Origin: Cladorhizidae sp. MBARI D1340-BT2
Lineage: Eukaryota > Porifera > Demospongiae > Poecilosclerida > Cladorhizidae
Assembly (NCBI GenBank): GCA_028752905.1
Contig: JAQNBH010000015.1
Span: 15,221,713 to 15,285,712, forward strand
Length of the DNA stretch: 64,000 bases
Direction: 5' to 3'
Of this stretch, positions 23,813 through 34,995 are shown piece after piece. The position numbers and the translations under genes were made by a program. Position 1 is the first letter of the stretch. Each line of letters begins with the position of its first letter. Below the pieces are notes generated by a model, which worked only from the letters and a program-made list of their open reading frames with translations, had not been told where the DNA came from and did no database searches.

Positions 23813-24837
23813 TAATAAGCTCACATTGTGAAGTAGAGCTCCAAATATCCAATCACACTTCTGATCAATAATTTATTGCATGTTGTTAGCCCTTGCTGTC
23901 TTAAACAAAGGCCAAGTTCAAAGGACTTGTTCCAAGCAATGAATTCATGTTTGTATTTCTACTAGAACATATGAATATTGCCACAAGTATACTTGAGGCC
24001 ATGAACTCTCCTTTACTATACATGTGTGCACTTGCACAACACACGGCACTAAAGGTTTGCAGTGGTTGCCTTTGGCTTCGACATGTTCCACTCTATGGAC
24101 TCTTGTGTCTTGATGAGAACAACACAATGCTCTCGACGTTGATCTTGACTGGCTGCTTGCCATTCCACTAGTAATTAGTGACAGCCAATAAGAATCCTTA
24201 TCAGCCGACACTAGAGGAGTGTCAATTTACTGAGACGCCCAAAAGAAGTTTGAGTGAAATTGGATCGCCTTTAAGGGATATTGAGTGCTATATATAGGTT
24301 GACCATGCTAATTGGATTAAAGCAGGTATAATGAGCATTGCCAACCCAGATGCTATTTACTCACCTTATGATAATACAAAACTGCTCCAAAAAGCTGAAT
24401 AGAACCAGAAACACATATTCATTACACAATAATCAACTTGAAATTGCATTCTCTTGAAGATGCCTTAGCCTTCATCAGGAATAATGATATTCATTATTCT
24501 CAAGCTAATGCGCACTCTTTACCCATTACTAGCTGTTGCTATGCAAGTTAGTGATACAGTACACACCTACCAAACATCATTAGTCATTCGATTTAATTTG
24601 GTCATGAGAGACACACCCCTGGCACTGACATAAAGTAAATGATAATCCAAGGAACAAAACGGTACTAAAAATGCTAATTATGAAAGAAACATGAAATGCA
24701 AATATATATACACACGTACATAAGATGATAAGGTGGCAGTATTGGGGGAAGATAGTGTCCCAGCCACACGGTATATAGCTGCTGCTGTTCATGTCAAGTG
24801 TTGTGGAAACAATTCTCGTTATATGTAGCATTATAGA
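23813..24837. other. Unique AT-rich sequence, no gene recognised
   Basis: Contains only short unrelated frames. An ATGCCTTAGCCTTCATCAGG segment near 24460 recalls the GCTCTAGCCTTCATCAGTG repeat at 6.7 kb, which suggests a shared dispersed repeat. Confidence 0.45.
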
Positions 24838-25060
24838 GAGGGCTTCGAGTAATTTGGTAACAATTCTCATACATATATAGCCACATTAGAAAGAGGGCTT
24901 CGAGTAATTGGAAATAATTCTCATACGTAGCCACATTATAGAGAGGGCTTCGAGTAATTGGAAACAATTCTCCACATTATAGAGAGGGCTTCGAGTAATT
25001 GGAAACAATTCTCATTATACGTAGCCACATTATAGAGAGGGCTTCGAGTAATTTCACGAT
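24838..25060. repeat. About 50-bp repeat, 5 copies
   Basis: The unit contains GAGAGGGCTTCGAGTAATTG and GAAACAATTCTCATTATACG followed by TAGCCACATTATA. Confidence 0.94.
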
Positions 25061-25227
25061 GCTGAAATTGTTTGGTCCATTGATAAATGGACGGGTGAAT
25101 CAGTCATTTAATAATATAATTACTATTAATTGCACCAAATCGGTCCAAAATAGAGTTGGGGCAGGTTCAGCATCATGGGGATGGGTTGTGGGACCAAAAC
25201 TGCCGTGGCAGTTGCCTGAACACTAGT

Positions 25228-25571
25228 GTGGATTTACACTGCTAGTCTCATGTGGCCCACTCTTACTTGCTAGTCTCATGTGGCCCACTCTTGCTTGCTA
25301 GTCTCATGTGGCCCACTCTAGCTAGTCTCATGTGGCCCACTCTAGCTAGTCTCATGTGGCCCACTCTTACTTGCTAGTCTCATGTGGCCCACTCTTGCTT
25401 GCTAGTCTCATGTGGCCCACACTTACTTGCTAGTCTCATGTGACCCACTCTTACTTGCTAGTCTCATGTGGCCCACTCTAGCTAGTCTCATGTGGCCCAC
25501 ACTTACTTGCTAGTCTCATGTGGCCTACTCTTGCTTGCTAGTCTCATGTGGCCCACTCTTGCTTGCTAGTC
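25228..25571. repeat. 24/28-bp satellite, left part (about 13 copies)
   Basis: The long unit is CTAGTCTCATGTGGCCCACT plus CTTACTTG or CTTGCTTG; the short unit replaces the tail with CTAG. The array is interrupted at 25573 by the hAT element and resumes at 26885 in the same phase and orientation. Confidence 0.98.
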
Positions 25572-25572
25572 G

Positions 25573-26884
25573 CAGTGGCGGATCTAGGGGGGGGGGGTTG
25601 GGGGGTCAGAACCCCACCTCAAGAATATAACCACACCCACTAAATTATACTCAAACTCTGTGCAAATGCACAACACATGCATAGGACATGAGAAAGTGGC
25701 ATGTTTGTTGGTGAAGTATTGAGTGATTGATAAGGTGTGAATGAAGCCATCTTAAACCCAGCTGCTTATGAATGAGTCTATGTTACTGAACTTGAGGGTG
25801 ATGAATCTACCTTCAATGACTGGAGTTGGGACAGGGAAACACGTATTAAAGCTCAAGAACTATTGAGAGAACTATGCAAACTCCATGCCATGCTATTTGT
25901 TTAACAACTGTGATGTTTGCTCTTGAATCAATAAAGCCAATAACAGTCAAGCTTCAGAAGAGAAATCAAGATATCTATCAAGCCTATAAGCAAGTGGATG
26001 AAACTATTGACTTCATCAAGTCTAGACGTGCTGATATTGACAATGTATTTGATCAGTGGTATAAAGAAGCAAGTGCTTTACTAACATTTGTTGGAGTTGA
26101 AGAAGTAACTCTTCCAAGGAGAGTGGAGAGGCAAGCCCATAGAAATAACCATCCTGGTGGTTCTGCTCAAGAATATTATAAAAGGATTATATAGCTATTC
26201 CCTTCCTTGACACCATCATCTGTCAACTGGAGTCACGGTTCAACAAGGAAAGCAGAATTTGTGCTGAGCTTTTGCTTCTCACTCTAGCCATTTCTATCAC
26301 TGATAAATTTGACCCAGTGTCCGAAGTCGCTCACATGCTTACATGGGAGTGCCATCTTCCTTCTCCAGTACAGCTCCAAAATGAGATCTCAAGATGGAAA
26401 ATATTCTGGCAAAGAAGATTGGATGCAGGTGATGAAGTTCCTAACAGCTTGCTAAATGCAATTAGTGCTATTCGCAGAGAAGATTCCCCCAACATATTAT
26501 ACCCTTTTGTGTATTGCTTGCGTCCTACCTATTACCAGTTGTGAAGCAGAGCATAGTTTCTCTACTCTTCGGCGGACCAAAAATTACCTTCGAAACACTA
26601 TGCTTACGTCCAGACTGTCATCTCTCATACTTATGGCTCAGCATAGTACCAACTTCAAATGAGATAAAATATTTGAAATATTTGTGAACAAACATGCCCG
26701 TAGAATGTTTAGCTCGTCTATTTTGTGTGCGTAATGACTTCCACTGACAATATTATTGATGGTGTACTTATTGTATATGTATGTATATAAAACTTTCTTT
26801 AACCAGAAAAAAACACTCAAAAGAGCTAAAGGTGACAATACAAAAAATTTACTGTCAACAAGTCAACCCCCCCTAGTCAAATTG
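25573..26884 (+). mobile_element. Decayed hAT DNA transposon inserted in satellite
   Basis: The left end CAGTGGCGGATCTAGGGG is of the type found at ends of hAT elements with an N-terminal TTF-type zinc finger. The right end (CCCCCCCTAGTCAAATTG, read inverted) shares only CTAGGGGGGG with it and is degenerate. No clean 8-bp target duplication is visible. The element sits inside one 24/28-bp satellite, which continues on both sides. The interior encodes transposase remnants. At about 1.3 kb it is shorter than a full hAT, so an internal deletion has removed the N-terminal half. Confidence 0.85.
25780..26660 (+). pseudogene. hAT transposase C-terminal half, broken
   Basis: The frame at 25874-26194 holds the WYKEA and FVGVEEVTLPRRVERQ segments typical of the hAT group annotated as 52-kDa-repressor/THAP-like or zinc-finger MYM-like proteins. 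After an in-frame stop (ATATAG at about 26192) the same reading continues with the IPFLDTIICQLESRF segment, and a further frame change near 26500 leads to the hATC dimerisation motif (SCEAEHSFSTLRRTKNYLR, about 26537-26600). At least one stop and one frameshift show it is dead. The N-terminal zinc finger and the first catalytic Asp region are absent. It probably has no host function. Confidence 0.85.
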
Positions 26885-27712
26885 TCTCATGTGGCCCACT
26901 CTTGCTAGTCTCATGTGGCCCACACTTGCTTGCTAGTCTCATGTGGCCCACTCTTGCTTGCTAGTCTCATGTGGCCCACTCTAGCTAGTCTCATGTGGCC
27001 CACTCTAGCTAGTCTCATGTGGCCCACTCTTGCTTGCTAGTCTCATGTGGCCCACTCTAGCTAGTCTCATGTGGCCCACTCTTACTTGCTAGTCTCATTT
27101 GGCCCACTCTTGCTTGCTAGTCTCATGTGGCCCACTCTAGCTAGTCTCATGTGGCCCACTCTTACTTGCTAGTCTCATTTGGCCCACTCTTACTTGCTAG
27201 TCTCATGTGGCCCACTCTTACTTGCTAGTCTCATGTGGCCCACTCTAGCTAGTCTCATGTGGCCCACTCTTGCTTGCTAGTCTCATGTGGCCCACTCTTG
27301 CTAGTCTCATGTGGCCCACACTTGCTTGCTAGTCTCATGTGGCCCACTCTTGCTTGCTAGTCTCATGTGGCCCACTCTAGCTAGTCTCATGTGGCCCACT
27401 CTTACTTGCTAGTCTCATGTGGCCCACTCTTGCTTGCTAGTCTCATGTGGCCCACTCTTACTTGCTAGTCTCATGTGGCCCACTCTTACTTGCTAGTCTC
27501 ATGTGGCCCACTCTTGCTTGCTAGTCTCATGTGGCCCACTCTAGCTAGTCTCATGTGGCCCACTCTTGCTTGCTAGTCTCATGTGGCCCACTCTAGCTAG
27601 TCTCATGTGGCCCACTCTTGCTTGCTAGTCTCATGTGGCCCCCTCTTACTTGCTAGTCTCACGTGGCCCACTCTTGCTTGCTAGTCTAATGTGGCCCACT
27701 CTTACTGCTGAT
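26885..27712. repeat. 24/28-bp satellite, right part (about 31 copies)
   Basis: Same units as 25228-25571 (CTAGTCTCATGTGGCCCACT plus a 4- or 8-base tail). Long and short units alternate irregularly, with repeated blocks such as the TCATTTGG variants at about 27095 and 27172. The last copies (CACGTGG, TAATGTGG) are diverged at the junction with the retrotransposon remnant. Confidence 0.98.
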
Positions 27713-28990
27713 GTTATAGTCAAAGCCCTTCCAGCTTGGGGCTCAGCTCCTGGTCCCTCCAGTCTCAGGGTTAACCACCTCAAGGAGGCTATCTTCTTCC
27801 CCTCCCCAGATCTGGTTCAACCCATGCCCTCCAGGCCTTCTTGGTCAATTGTGTGCTGGCTCTGTCCTTCCTGATGTAGCCACCCATCTTTGTGGCACCT
27901 CCCTAAAACCCAGTAGGCTTCAGCCAATAGCTGTGGGCAGTTATTCATCGGTTGACTTACAAATGCATCTCTTGGCTGTTAGATTCGAAGCCATTATGTT
28001 TTTTTTCTGCCTGGTCTGGTGGGAGTAGTAGTTCCCATTGGCTGTGGGGTAATCTTTCATGCAGTGAGTAGGGTGCAGGTAGATGACAATATTCCACCCG
28101 ATGATTGATCGATCCTACTTCTGGACTTTTCAAATGCCTTCAACAATGTGGACTGAGGGAAGATGTTCCAGAAGATCAGGGCCCACATCCCATCTATGGC
28201 CGCCTGGAAGGAGCTTTGTTATGGAGTGCACCCTTTTCTTTATCTAGGGGAACACACTATCCTCAGCTGCTGTGGTGTTCATCAGGGAGATCCGTTGGAC
28301 CCCTTGGGCTTTGCCCTAGCTCTTCATCAAAGAATCAGGCTAATTAATGTGCGATACCTTGATGATGCGGACTTTATGTTGCATACCCAGTGACTTTGAA
28401 GCTGTACTAGCCATCAAGGAAGATGGCCAGCTTGTGGTCTTCACCTGAACAGGGCCAAGTCTTTCCTTTACATTCCCAAATTTCCCCTATTCATAATTCC
28501 CTCCCTGCTGACATCCCCATCGTCAGAGAAGGGTTTGACCTTCTCGGTTCTCCCATTGGCCTTCCCTCTCAATATGATCTCAAACATGTTAGGGAAGTGG
28601 AAGAAGTCCTCGCCTTCTGATCTTGAAGACTCACAGATGGAGACCTCTCTCTACACTCGTGTCTCTCCCTATTGTCTCTACCCTAAACCACACTAAAGGT
28701 GTCATCAATTATATGTGGCTCTCTTTCTGACTGTTTTGGTTTAAAGCCACCTTTTTGGTCTACTAGGTGGCCTCTCCATTAGACTAGCCTGCCTTCATGC
28801 TCTATCTGCCTTCCTAGGCTCCTCACCCAGTCTCACAACCCTGTCGCTAGAATCCTGGGGAGGATTCCTGAAGCTTCTTCCATACATCCCCTGCTCTGGT
28901 CGACCTGGCTCTGGCTGCTGACAAATCAGTTTGGCTCTCCTTGATATCCCTATCAGGCAGCATGCCCTCTCCCACTCCATTGACCTAATC
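27713..28990 (+). mobile_element. Decayed non-LTR retrotransposon (reverse transcriptase)
   Basis: Broken plus-strand frames carry reverse transcriptase motifs in order. LLDFSNAFNNVD at about 28108-28155 contains the first catalytic Asp region; GVHQGDPLDPLGFALALH at about 28278-28335 is the QGDPLGP block; and RYLDDADFM at about 28350-28377 is the YxDD-type box with its two aspartates. An upstream segment (SAPGPSSLRVNHLKEA, about 27745-27790) matches the conserved 'AxGPDGLxxxHLK' region before the RT domain. Stops and frameshifts separate every block. I see no endonuclease domain. The clade is uncertain; it is a relic with no expected activity. Confidence 0.82.
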
Positions 28991-29432
28991 CTCTACAACA
29001 ACCTACAGTGGACCCTCACATATTCAACTCTAAGTGAAATTTCTGGATATGTGAAGTAGTTGATGATGTATTCAGGAAATGAGTGTAGAGGAAGCTGTTT
29101 TAACTTTCCATGTCTCTTTACAACAGCTAAAGTGGAAGATACACAGGGAAGGGAGGCTAGGAAAGTCTTGATAAGATGCAACACACAGACTACAGCAACA
29201 ACTTTGCTAATGGCAGTGAGTATTAGCTGATAGCTGCAGAGTCAAGTACTTACCCTGCAGTACAGTGATTATGTAGTACTGGGCTTAAAAATAAGTGGAG
29301 GACCATCATGATAGGGTCTGCTCTACCAGCTTTCGCTCCCAGTTCCCACTGTAAGGCTCTGGCTTAGTCTACTGCTATTCCTCACATGGTGACTGGTTAA
29401 ATGACATTGAGTGCCACACCCTGGGTCTCCAG
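28991..29432. other. Unique sequence, no gene recognised
   Basis: No recognisable family and no repeats. May include the tail of the retrotransposon relic to the left. Confidence 0.4.
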
Positions 29433-30480
29433 TTACCGGATCGGGATTTCTGGTTGAGCTTTACTGACTGTGATGATCGAGTGTTGGTGGAGGTGACTCG
29501 AGTGGTTGAGCTTTAGTGACTGTGATGATCGAGTGTTGGTGGAGGTGAAAGTTATGTGGCTCGATATATTGAAGCTGGTAGTTGTATTTCTTGTGAAAAA
29601 CATAATGTCAGCAAGTTCAAAAAAATACATCAGTCTAGACTTCTAGTCCATGGTGTAATTGTTTAGAACAAATTTTGTAGCACGTCTTTGGATTCTTTCC
29701 AATGCCACAATATCTGAGGTCTCCAGAGAGGTGAACCATATACCAATTGAGATATAATGAGAGCTAGATAATTGGTGTTTTTGGGACTGAAGGTTCTACG
29801 TATTAGACCTAGGCACTTAACATACTTTACTTAAAATATGATTGTAAATATGATTGTAGTGAAAATTCCAGCTCAGATCATTCGATACGTATATGCCAAG
29901 GTCTTTGTAGTGGTCCCACTGATGGGAGTTGATGATCATTAATGTTGTAAGGAAATCAGATAAGAGATGCTGATTTGGGTATGAATTGGAGAAGAGCACA
30001 TTTACCTACATTAAAGGAGAGGTTGTTTTCAGAGCTCCAGTGGGAAAGAGAGGAAAGATGACGTTGAAGATATTGAGAACTGGAGGGACTATTAGTTTGA
30101 TTTCATAATTTATTGTCGTCTGCAAACAGGAAAACTGTTGAATGTTGCACTGAGAGAGGCATGTCACTTATATATAAAGAATACTGCCTTGCGGCATGCC
30201 AGAGGTGACTGGTAATGGACCTGAATTGTTTATATAGACATGTTGGATGATAAGTAAGTGTTAAACCACAACAAGAAATTACCAATGACCAGCACGCTCA
30301 AGTTTGATTAGCAATTCCTGATGAGACAGAATCGAATGCCTTAGAAATGTCTATGTAGATAGTGTCAACTTGTATCTTGTCTTCTAAGGAATTTCGTATT
30401 GCGAGTTAGTAATTGATGGGCTGATGAAATCAAATATTTTATTGAAGATAATGCGTTCTAGTACTCAGTGGCTAGAGGAA
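29433..30480 (-). mobile_element. Decayed non-LTR retrotransposon, minus strand
   Basis: Read on the minus strand from 30400 to 29430, fragments match a CR1/Jockey-type reverse transcriptase: an 'IYIDISKAFDS' block (about 30325-30360), the SGMPQGS-like region now frameshifted (about 30190-30215), ISDMPLSVQHSTVFLFADD (about 30105-30165, with the FADD catalytic pair), and a DLGIYVSNDLSW segment (about 29865-29905) typical of the region after the RT core. Numerous stops and frameshifts interrupt it. Neither 5' nor 3' boundaries are visible. Confidence 0.75.
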
Positions 30481-30544
30481 GTCCTACTGCAAGCAGCTTT
30501 TTCTCGTCCACGGTCAAGCACGCAGTTGGAAATTGAAATTTATT

Positions 30545-30760
30545 TTCCAACCTCGCCAAATGAATTTTTTTTAGCAACCGTCTGGAGCTCCCAGTAGCGG
30601 TAGTGTCAATTGTCTATTTCACGAATGTGTCTTTTGCCAAGTACAAATTCGCACTCAGGGCTCGGCTGAACCTGCTGCCGGTGGGGACAGTGGCCAAGAG
30701 GATAAGACGGGTTAGAGATGCCACCTGTACGCGAGTTCGCGCGTTTATTTATTATTACAT
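30545..30760 (+). mobile_element. Fragment of a non-LTR retrotransposon 3' coding region
   Basis: A plus-strand peptide KYKFALRARLNLLPVGTVAK (about 30640-30699) followed by DATCTR resembles the segment after the RT domain in many invertebrate LINE polyproteins, where a basic 'RFxIRARLNxLPT' stretch precedes a Cys/His-rich zinc motif. The zinc motif is cut off after its first Cys. This is a family-level resemblance from memory of the pattern, so confidence is moderate. Confidence 0.5.
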
Positions 30761-31590
30761 TAGCACATCAAACTTAATTGTACATGCATAATTAGATTGT
30801 TATTAGTGTTAGTTACTACATATTCCCACACTGTGTTGTAACATGTGATGGCCTTAACAGGCTCAAGATTAAATCCTTAGTTCCACCAGGGTATAGTATC
30901 AAACTTCTTTGAAGTTACAGCATATAATTCATAATGAACTGTAGCCGAGATTGTTGAAGTATATATATAGCTAGTTGGTTAGGCTTTAGTTCTTCTGAGT
31001 AAATTTACCTGAGTAGCTACTTCACTTATGGCATTCAGTACCTTGCAGCTGGTCAAGTCAATTAGTTTTCTACAACAGAAGGACCTGTTGTCCATCCCAC
31101 AAGTTTACAAGGCATGAGATTCTGCCTTGAACAAGCAGAAACATGGGATAGTACAGTGACTTTAATAATGTGTACTATATAATATATATACATATGCATA
31201 GATATTTGGTCACATATCAATGCTTCATTAGGTGGTGGTGTATAAACCATGTTAGGTCAGGGAGTGAGGTGTGGAGCAGCCAATGGAGAGCATACACCAT
31301 AGTAGGATCAATTCCAGGGATCATACACACAAGAAAACAGAAAACTATTGGAACAGAGTCGAAACCAAGTTCAAAAGGTGTGCATCAGCAACCCCAAGCT
31401 ATTTAGATGAATTTATGTGGTTGGGGGTTGGGGGGGGGGCACATGGCAAAACTTCTAGAGAAGCTATTTGTCGTAACATTGCACTAACATACCCTGTCTA
31501 GTATACCCTGTCTAGTTATTGTTTGCATGTTATTGTTTGCATGTACAATTAAATGAACAATGGGCAATTTAATTTTCACAAAAAAAAGAA
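30761..31590. other. Upstream flank of the kinase gene, nothing recognised
   Basis: AT-rich unique sequence with a small TA/GT-rich stretch near 31180 and a G-run at 31430-31438. No coding or repeat family recognised. Confidence 0.45.
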
Positions 31591-31760
31591 TTAAAACGCG
31601 CGAAGATTTAGGGGGGATTGGATCATTGGACACCAGTAGTGAAATGGAAACGCGCAGGTGTTATTCATTACCAACCACTTGGCAGGAAAGTTCGCGTAGG
31701 TATTAGGTAAAGGACATCATCCGCGGGATTAGTTTTCGCGCCAAAAACCTGCTTAAGAGA
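31590..31760 (+). promoter_or_regulatory. CpG-rich putative promoter / 5' UTR of the kinase
   Basis: CpG dinucleotides, rare nearby, cluster here (AAAACGCGCGAAG, GAAACGCGCAGG, GTTCGCGTAGG, ATCCGCGGG, TTTTCGCGCC). No TATA box is evident within 150 bp of the ATG. I infer a TATA-less promoter or transcription start region. Confidence 0.5.
31733..31746. promoter_or_regulatory. Consensus E2F-type site
   Basis: TTTTCGCGCCAAAA is a near-palindromic match to the E2F consensus (TTTSSCGC on both strands) and contains the TTTCGCGCCAAA element known from S-phase gene promoters such as DHFR. It ends 14 bp before the start codon of the deoxynucleoside kinase, a dNTP-supply enzyme for which S-phase control makes sense. 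Binding is inferred. Confidence 0.6.
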
Positions 31761-32030
31761 ATGGAGAACAGCCAAATGATGGAAAACGGTCAGAACAAGG
31801 ATGATGTAAGGGTGGACTCGGAGAGACGCTCTCTGCTTACTTTGGACCAGAGGAACAGCAGCACTGACCTCTTTATCTCCATTAGCGGCTTGATAGGTGC
31901 GGGAAAGAGCACTCTGGCCACCAAGCTGTCGGAGAAGATGAATCTACCTTGCTTCTATGAGCCCGTTATAGACAACGCCTACTTGGCAGATTTTTATAGA
32001 GACCCAGCTAGGTACTCCTTCCCTCTGCAA
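31761..32030 (+). CDS. Deoxynucleoside kinase, exon 1 of 5 (gene 31761-44248)
   Basis: First coding exon of a complete five-exon gene for a 248-residue deoxynucleoside kinase (dNK/dCK/dGK/dAK family), which transfers the gamma phosphate of ATP to the 5'-OH of deoxynucleosides in the salvage pathway. This exon encodes residues 1-90. After a polar, probably disordered first 35 residues comes the P-loop GLIGAGKST (residues 43-51), with Lys49 and Ser50 for phosphate and Mg binding. Next come YEPV (66-69), whose Glu67 corresponds to the substrate-binding Glu, and YRDPARYSFPLQ before the donor CAA|GTAAGA. The start is the first ATG after the CpG-rich region and gives a normal family length. The N-terminus has no obvious mitochondrial presequence, so it is probably cytosolic or nuclear. 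Coding length over five exons is 747 bp including the stop, all phases agree, and there are no breaks. Confidence 0.95.
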
Positions 32031-32089
32031 GTAAGAGCTCTTCGTTTTCCTTTTATTTGCTCTTGAATATTGGTTGTTATATTCATCAG

Positions 32090-32194
32090 GTGTACCTTCT
32101 CAACAGACGGTTCCAGCAGCACCAGCAGATCATCTGGCAGGGACGAGGTGGCATCCAGGACAGAACCATCTACGAGGACTCTGTCTTTGCAAAG
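32090..32194 (+). CDS. Deoxynucleoside kinase, exon 2
   Basis: Thirty-five codons (residues 91-125) in phase 0, after the acceptor TTCATCAG and before the donor AAG|GTCTGG. It carries the helix VYLLNRRFQQHQQIIWQG and the family signature DRTIYEDSVFAK (114-125), equivalent to the 'DRS/ERS-IYED' motif with the catalytic-site Asp-Arg and the conserved Tyr-Glu-Asp. Intron 1 is only 59 bp. Confidence 0.95.
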
Positions 32195-32260
32195 GTCTGG
32201 ATTTTTGTTGTTGTATGCCAAAGAAATAAAATGAAGTCGAGTTGGTTTGTAATTGCACAG

Positions 32261-32340
32261 GTCTTGAAAGATTCTGGACTGATGGAGGAGAGAGAGTATG
32301 AAACATATCTATCACTCTTCAGCAACATGTCCAACTTCAT
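32261..32340 (+). CDS. Deoxynucleoside kinase, exon 3
   Basis: Encodes residues 126-151 plus two bases of Met152: a helical segment containing LMEEREYETYLSLFSNMSNF. The acceptor is TTGCACAG and the donor CAT|GTGAGT. The 'LFSNMSNFM' stretch runs directly into the 'KPNLIVHLDV' strand in exon 4, as in the deoxyadenosine-kinase-like branch of the family. Intron 2 is 66 bp; intron 3, following this exon, is 8,192 bp. Confidence 0.94.
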
Positions 32341-34050
32341 GTGAGTGAGGTTTTAATTATGGATAGAGATCGTCTTAAATATAGACGCTGGGCCAGCCTC
32401 TTTGCTATCTGAGCAGCTAGACGAGGGATGGTTGTCAGCAATCTACATAAGATTTGGGCCAGCAACATGAGCCGTAACCCTCTCACCATCATAATTGCCA
32501 TCTGGTGCTCTTGTACCAACTCTCTGGGGCTGGCTTTTCTAATTGTGTTTTAAAACTTGGAGAACATCAAATGTTTTATGAACAAAAGTTCTAGTGTCAC
32601 TGATTGGTGTGCTCTATTTAGCAGACAAGTTTGGACACCATATATACTCGGGGGCCTATACAAAATGAATTGGCAGACCGTACACCAGTTGACAATCTCG
32701 AAAATCAACTAACCTTGGAGATGAAGCTTTCTCGAGCAATAAGAAGTATTTTTCACCTCTAAGACAACCCTAGTGCATATAAAGTCGGTGCCTACCTACC
32801 ATGGTTGAAATCTGGCATGGAACTTTTCCAAAAATTTTTTTTTTTTTGCCGGGGGGGGGGGGGGGGGGGGGGAGGGGGGACCTTGGCCACTGACAGTTGG
32901 ATGGACTTGTGTTAAACAGTGCTAAAGCATATGGTTATGGCCTACTACTCTGATAAAGAAGGCTTGTCAGGTTATGAATGGATCAGGATGTAGTAGTGGC
33001 TTGTTTTGTCCAAGATAGCCAGTATATATTTTTCTGCAGGTTAGTGGCGGCAAAATAAGCATTGTTGGCTTTGTTCCGTGTTTCCCCCGGTAATTCCAAC
33101 TATTAACAAAGTAATAAGATAAGGGCAGCGAATCAAAGATAGCAATAGATCTAACAACTGATAACACAACAAAAGCAGTAATAAGTGTTGTCATCAATGG
33201 CATTTTATATTGTCTGGCAGTGTCCAGATAATGACAAGATTTTTTAATTTAAATGTTGATTGATGTGTAGAGATCAGTAGCAATGGGATTGTTTTATTGA
33301 GGAGGGGGGGGGGGGGGGGGGGCAGGGCTGTAGTAGTGTCTGTCTGTATATATGTATGTATGTCCACTGTGCACGGCCGGATAGAAGGTCAGATCTGGAC
33401 GAAACTTCACATATGGAACCAGATGGATGATTGGATGATTTTTGTAATGTTTAGTCCAGATCCACACTTTGGGGGGAGGCTTCTTGAAAGCCCCCATCGT
33501 CAAAAATGGCACAGTGCATGTCGGCCATTTTGTTTACCTGCGCATGCGTTTTTCACGCTCCCAACGATAGCTCACAAGTTATGCAACATGGCACTGCTTG
33601 CAAAGAACTCCTCTAGCTATGTTAAGGTTGCATACGAGGCTCCTCTAGCCTTACTCCATTAGAAAAAGGCCTTAGTCGCCATACGAAGGCCTGTAGGAGA
33701 TGGTAGCTTCAATCAAGTTGCCGTGGAAACAGGTGATCCTTTCCCAGGCAATGCCTGAGAGGGTCGGGTGTTGTCGTTGTCAATCCATGAAGTTACTGGG
33801 GATACCATGGTTCATCCGTGGATGACAGAGTTACTAGGGACTTCAGGGTTCAGCCGCGGATGTCCACATATACCCATATGATCCCCTGTCGGAGTATCTG
33901 CGGATGGAAAAGTAACTAGGGATAGTCATGACTCATCATCAAATTTCCACTTTTTTACCTCTATTAGAGCCTCTGTCACCTCAAGGGAATTCTTAATGGA
34001 ATTTTTTTTTTAATGCCATCCTTCACAATATCTGAACAATCAGCAGCTAG
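32341..34050. other. Intron 3 of the kinase, left part
   Basis: Contains two long G-tracts (about 22 bases at 32851-32872 and 19 at 33304-33322) and a degenerate repeat of roughly 50-60 bp at about 33780-33940 (AGTTACTGGGGATACC and AGTTACTAGGGACTTC). The open plus-strand stretch at 33297-33662 begins in the G-tract and shows no family resemblance. Confidence 0.55.
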
Positions 34051-34054
34051 CGAG

Positions 34055-34165
34055 GTCTGTAATAGGTTGCTCTAATTAGCAGGCGATGTCTGTAATAGGT
34101 TGCTCTAATTATCAGGCGACGTCTGTAATAGGTTCTAATTATCAGGTGATGTCTGTAATTTCTAA
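34055..34165. repeat. 36-bp repeat, about 3-4 copies
   Basis: The unit contains CGATGTCTGTAATAGGTTGC and TCTAATTATCAGG, decaying to the right. Confidence 0.9.
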
Positions 34166-34995
34166 TTATAGGCAAGCAAAACTCGGCAGCTGCTTCAAGG
34201 GCATTGTACGGCCCGAATTGGGACATCCCATCTATTTGCGCACAGGCGGTGCGTCCTGCTGGACCACAAACCGATCGGCACGGGAGAGGAAGAATCTCAG
34301 CGTGCGACGGCCTGCTGTGCTTCAGGTGTACCCCCTTGCTGCTTTGCCCCTCCTCTTTTGTCACTTCCTTTTGATATCATTTTGTTATGTCTTCTGTGGC
34401 CCTTGACTAGCTCCTCCTTTTCTGTCTCCCTGTGGAGCTCATCTATTCACTTATGGCAGGTGTTGTGGATGCAATAAACGGAATCATTTTCCATTGGAGT
34501 TTACAGGTACATGGGCATGGGCATGTTTATTGTTCACACGGGTTCAGAGCTGGTCGGAGGGTTCACTCCTCGGTCATGTGCCTCTTGATGAGTTTCACCA
34601 GGGGAGCACAGGGTTTCCCTCTGTCCATCGGAGATGAACTTTGTGATCTCTTTCCTTTAGTATCCCTGCTCTCCCCAGGTGGGTTCTCATGTTGGCTATT
34701 AGTCCCATGTCCCCGAACACCACTGGCACCGTTGCGATCCTGTAGTGTGGCTTTTGATGTCCTTGACCAGCGGATCCCACGCATATGCCACCTCGAATAA
34801 TATCCTTTCTCTTTTCTTTCTTGAGCTCCACAGTTAGGTCAGGCCTGCTGTTCGTCTTTTAGGGTGCTTAGAGGCATGTCGATTTGTACCACCTTATCTG
34901 TTGTCTTAATCACTTGCGGCTTACTCCGACCCCCACTCGGCACTCGGCTTCATGTCTTGTGGGATTGCTATCCCGAGGCAGTTGAGGACGGCTTT

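Noticed and set aside
33297..33662. 121-codon plus-strand frame in kinase intron 3
   Set aside because: Begins inside a poly-G tract, has no family resemblance and lies in an intron bounded by well-supported exons.
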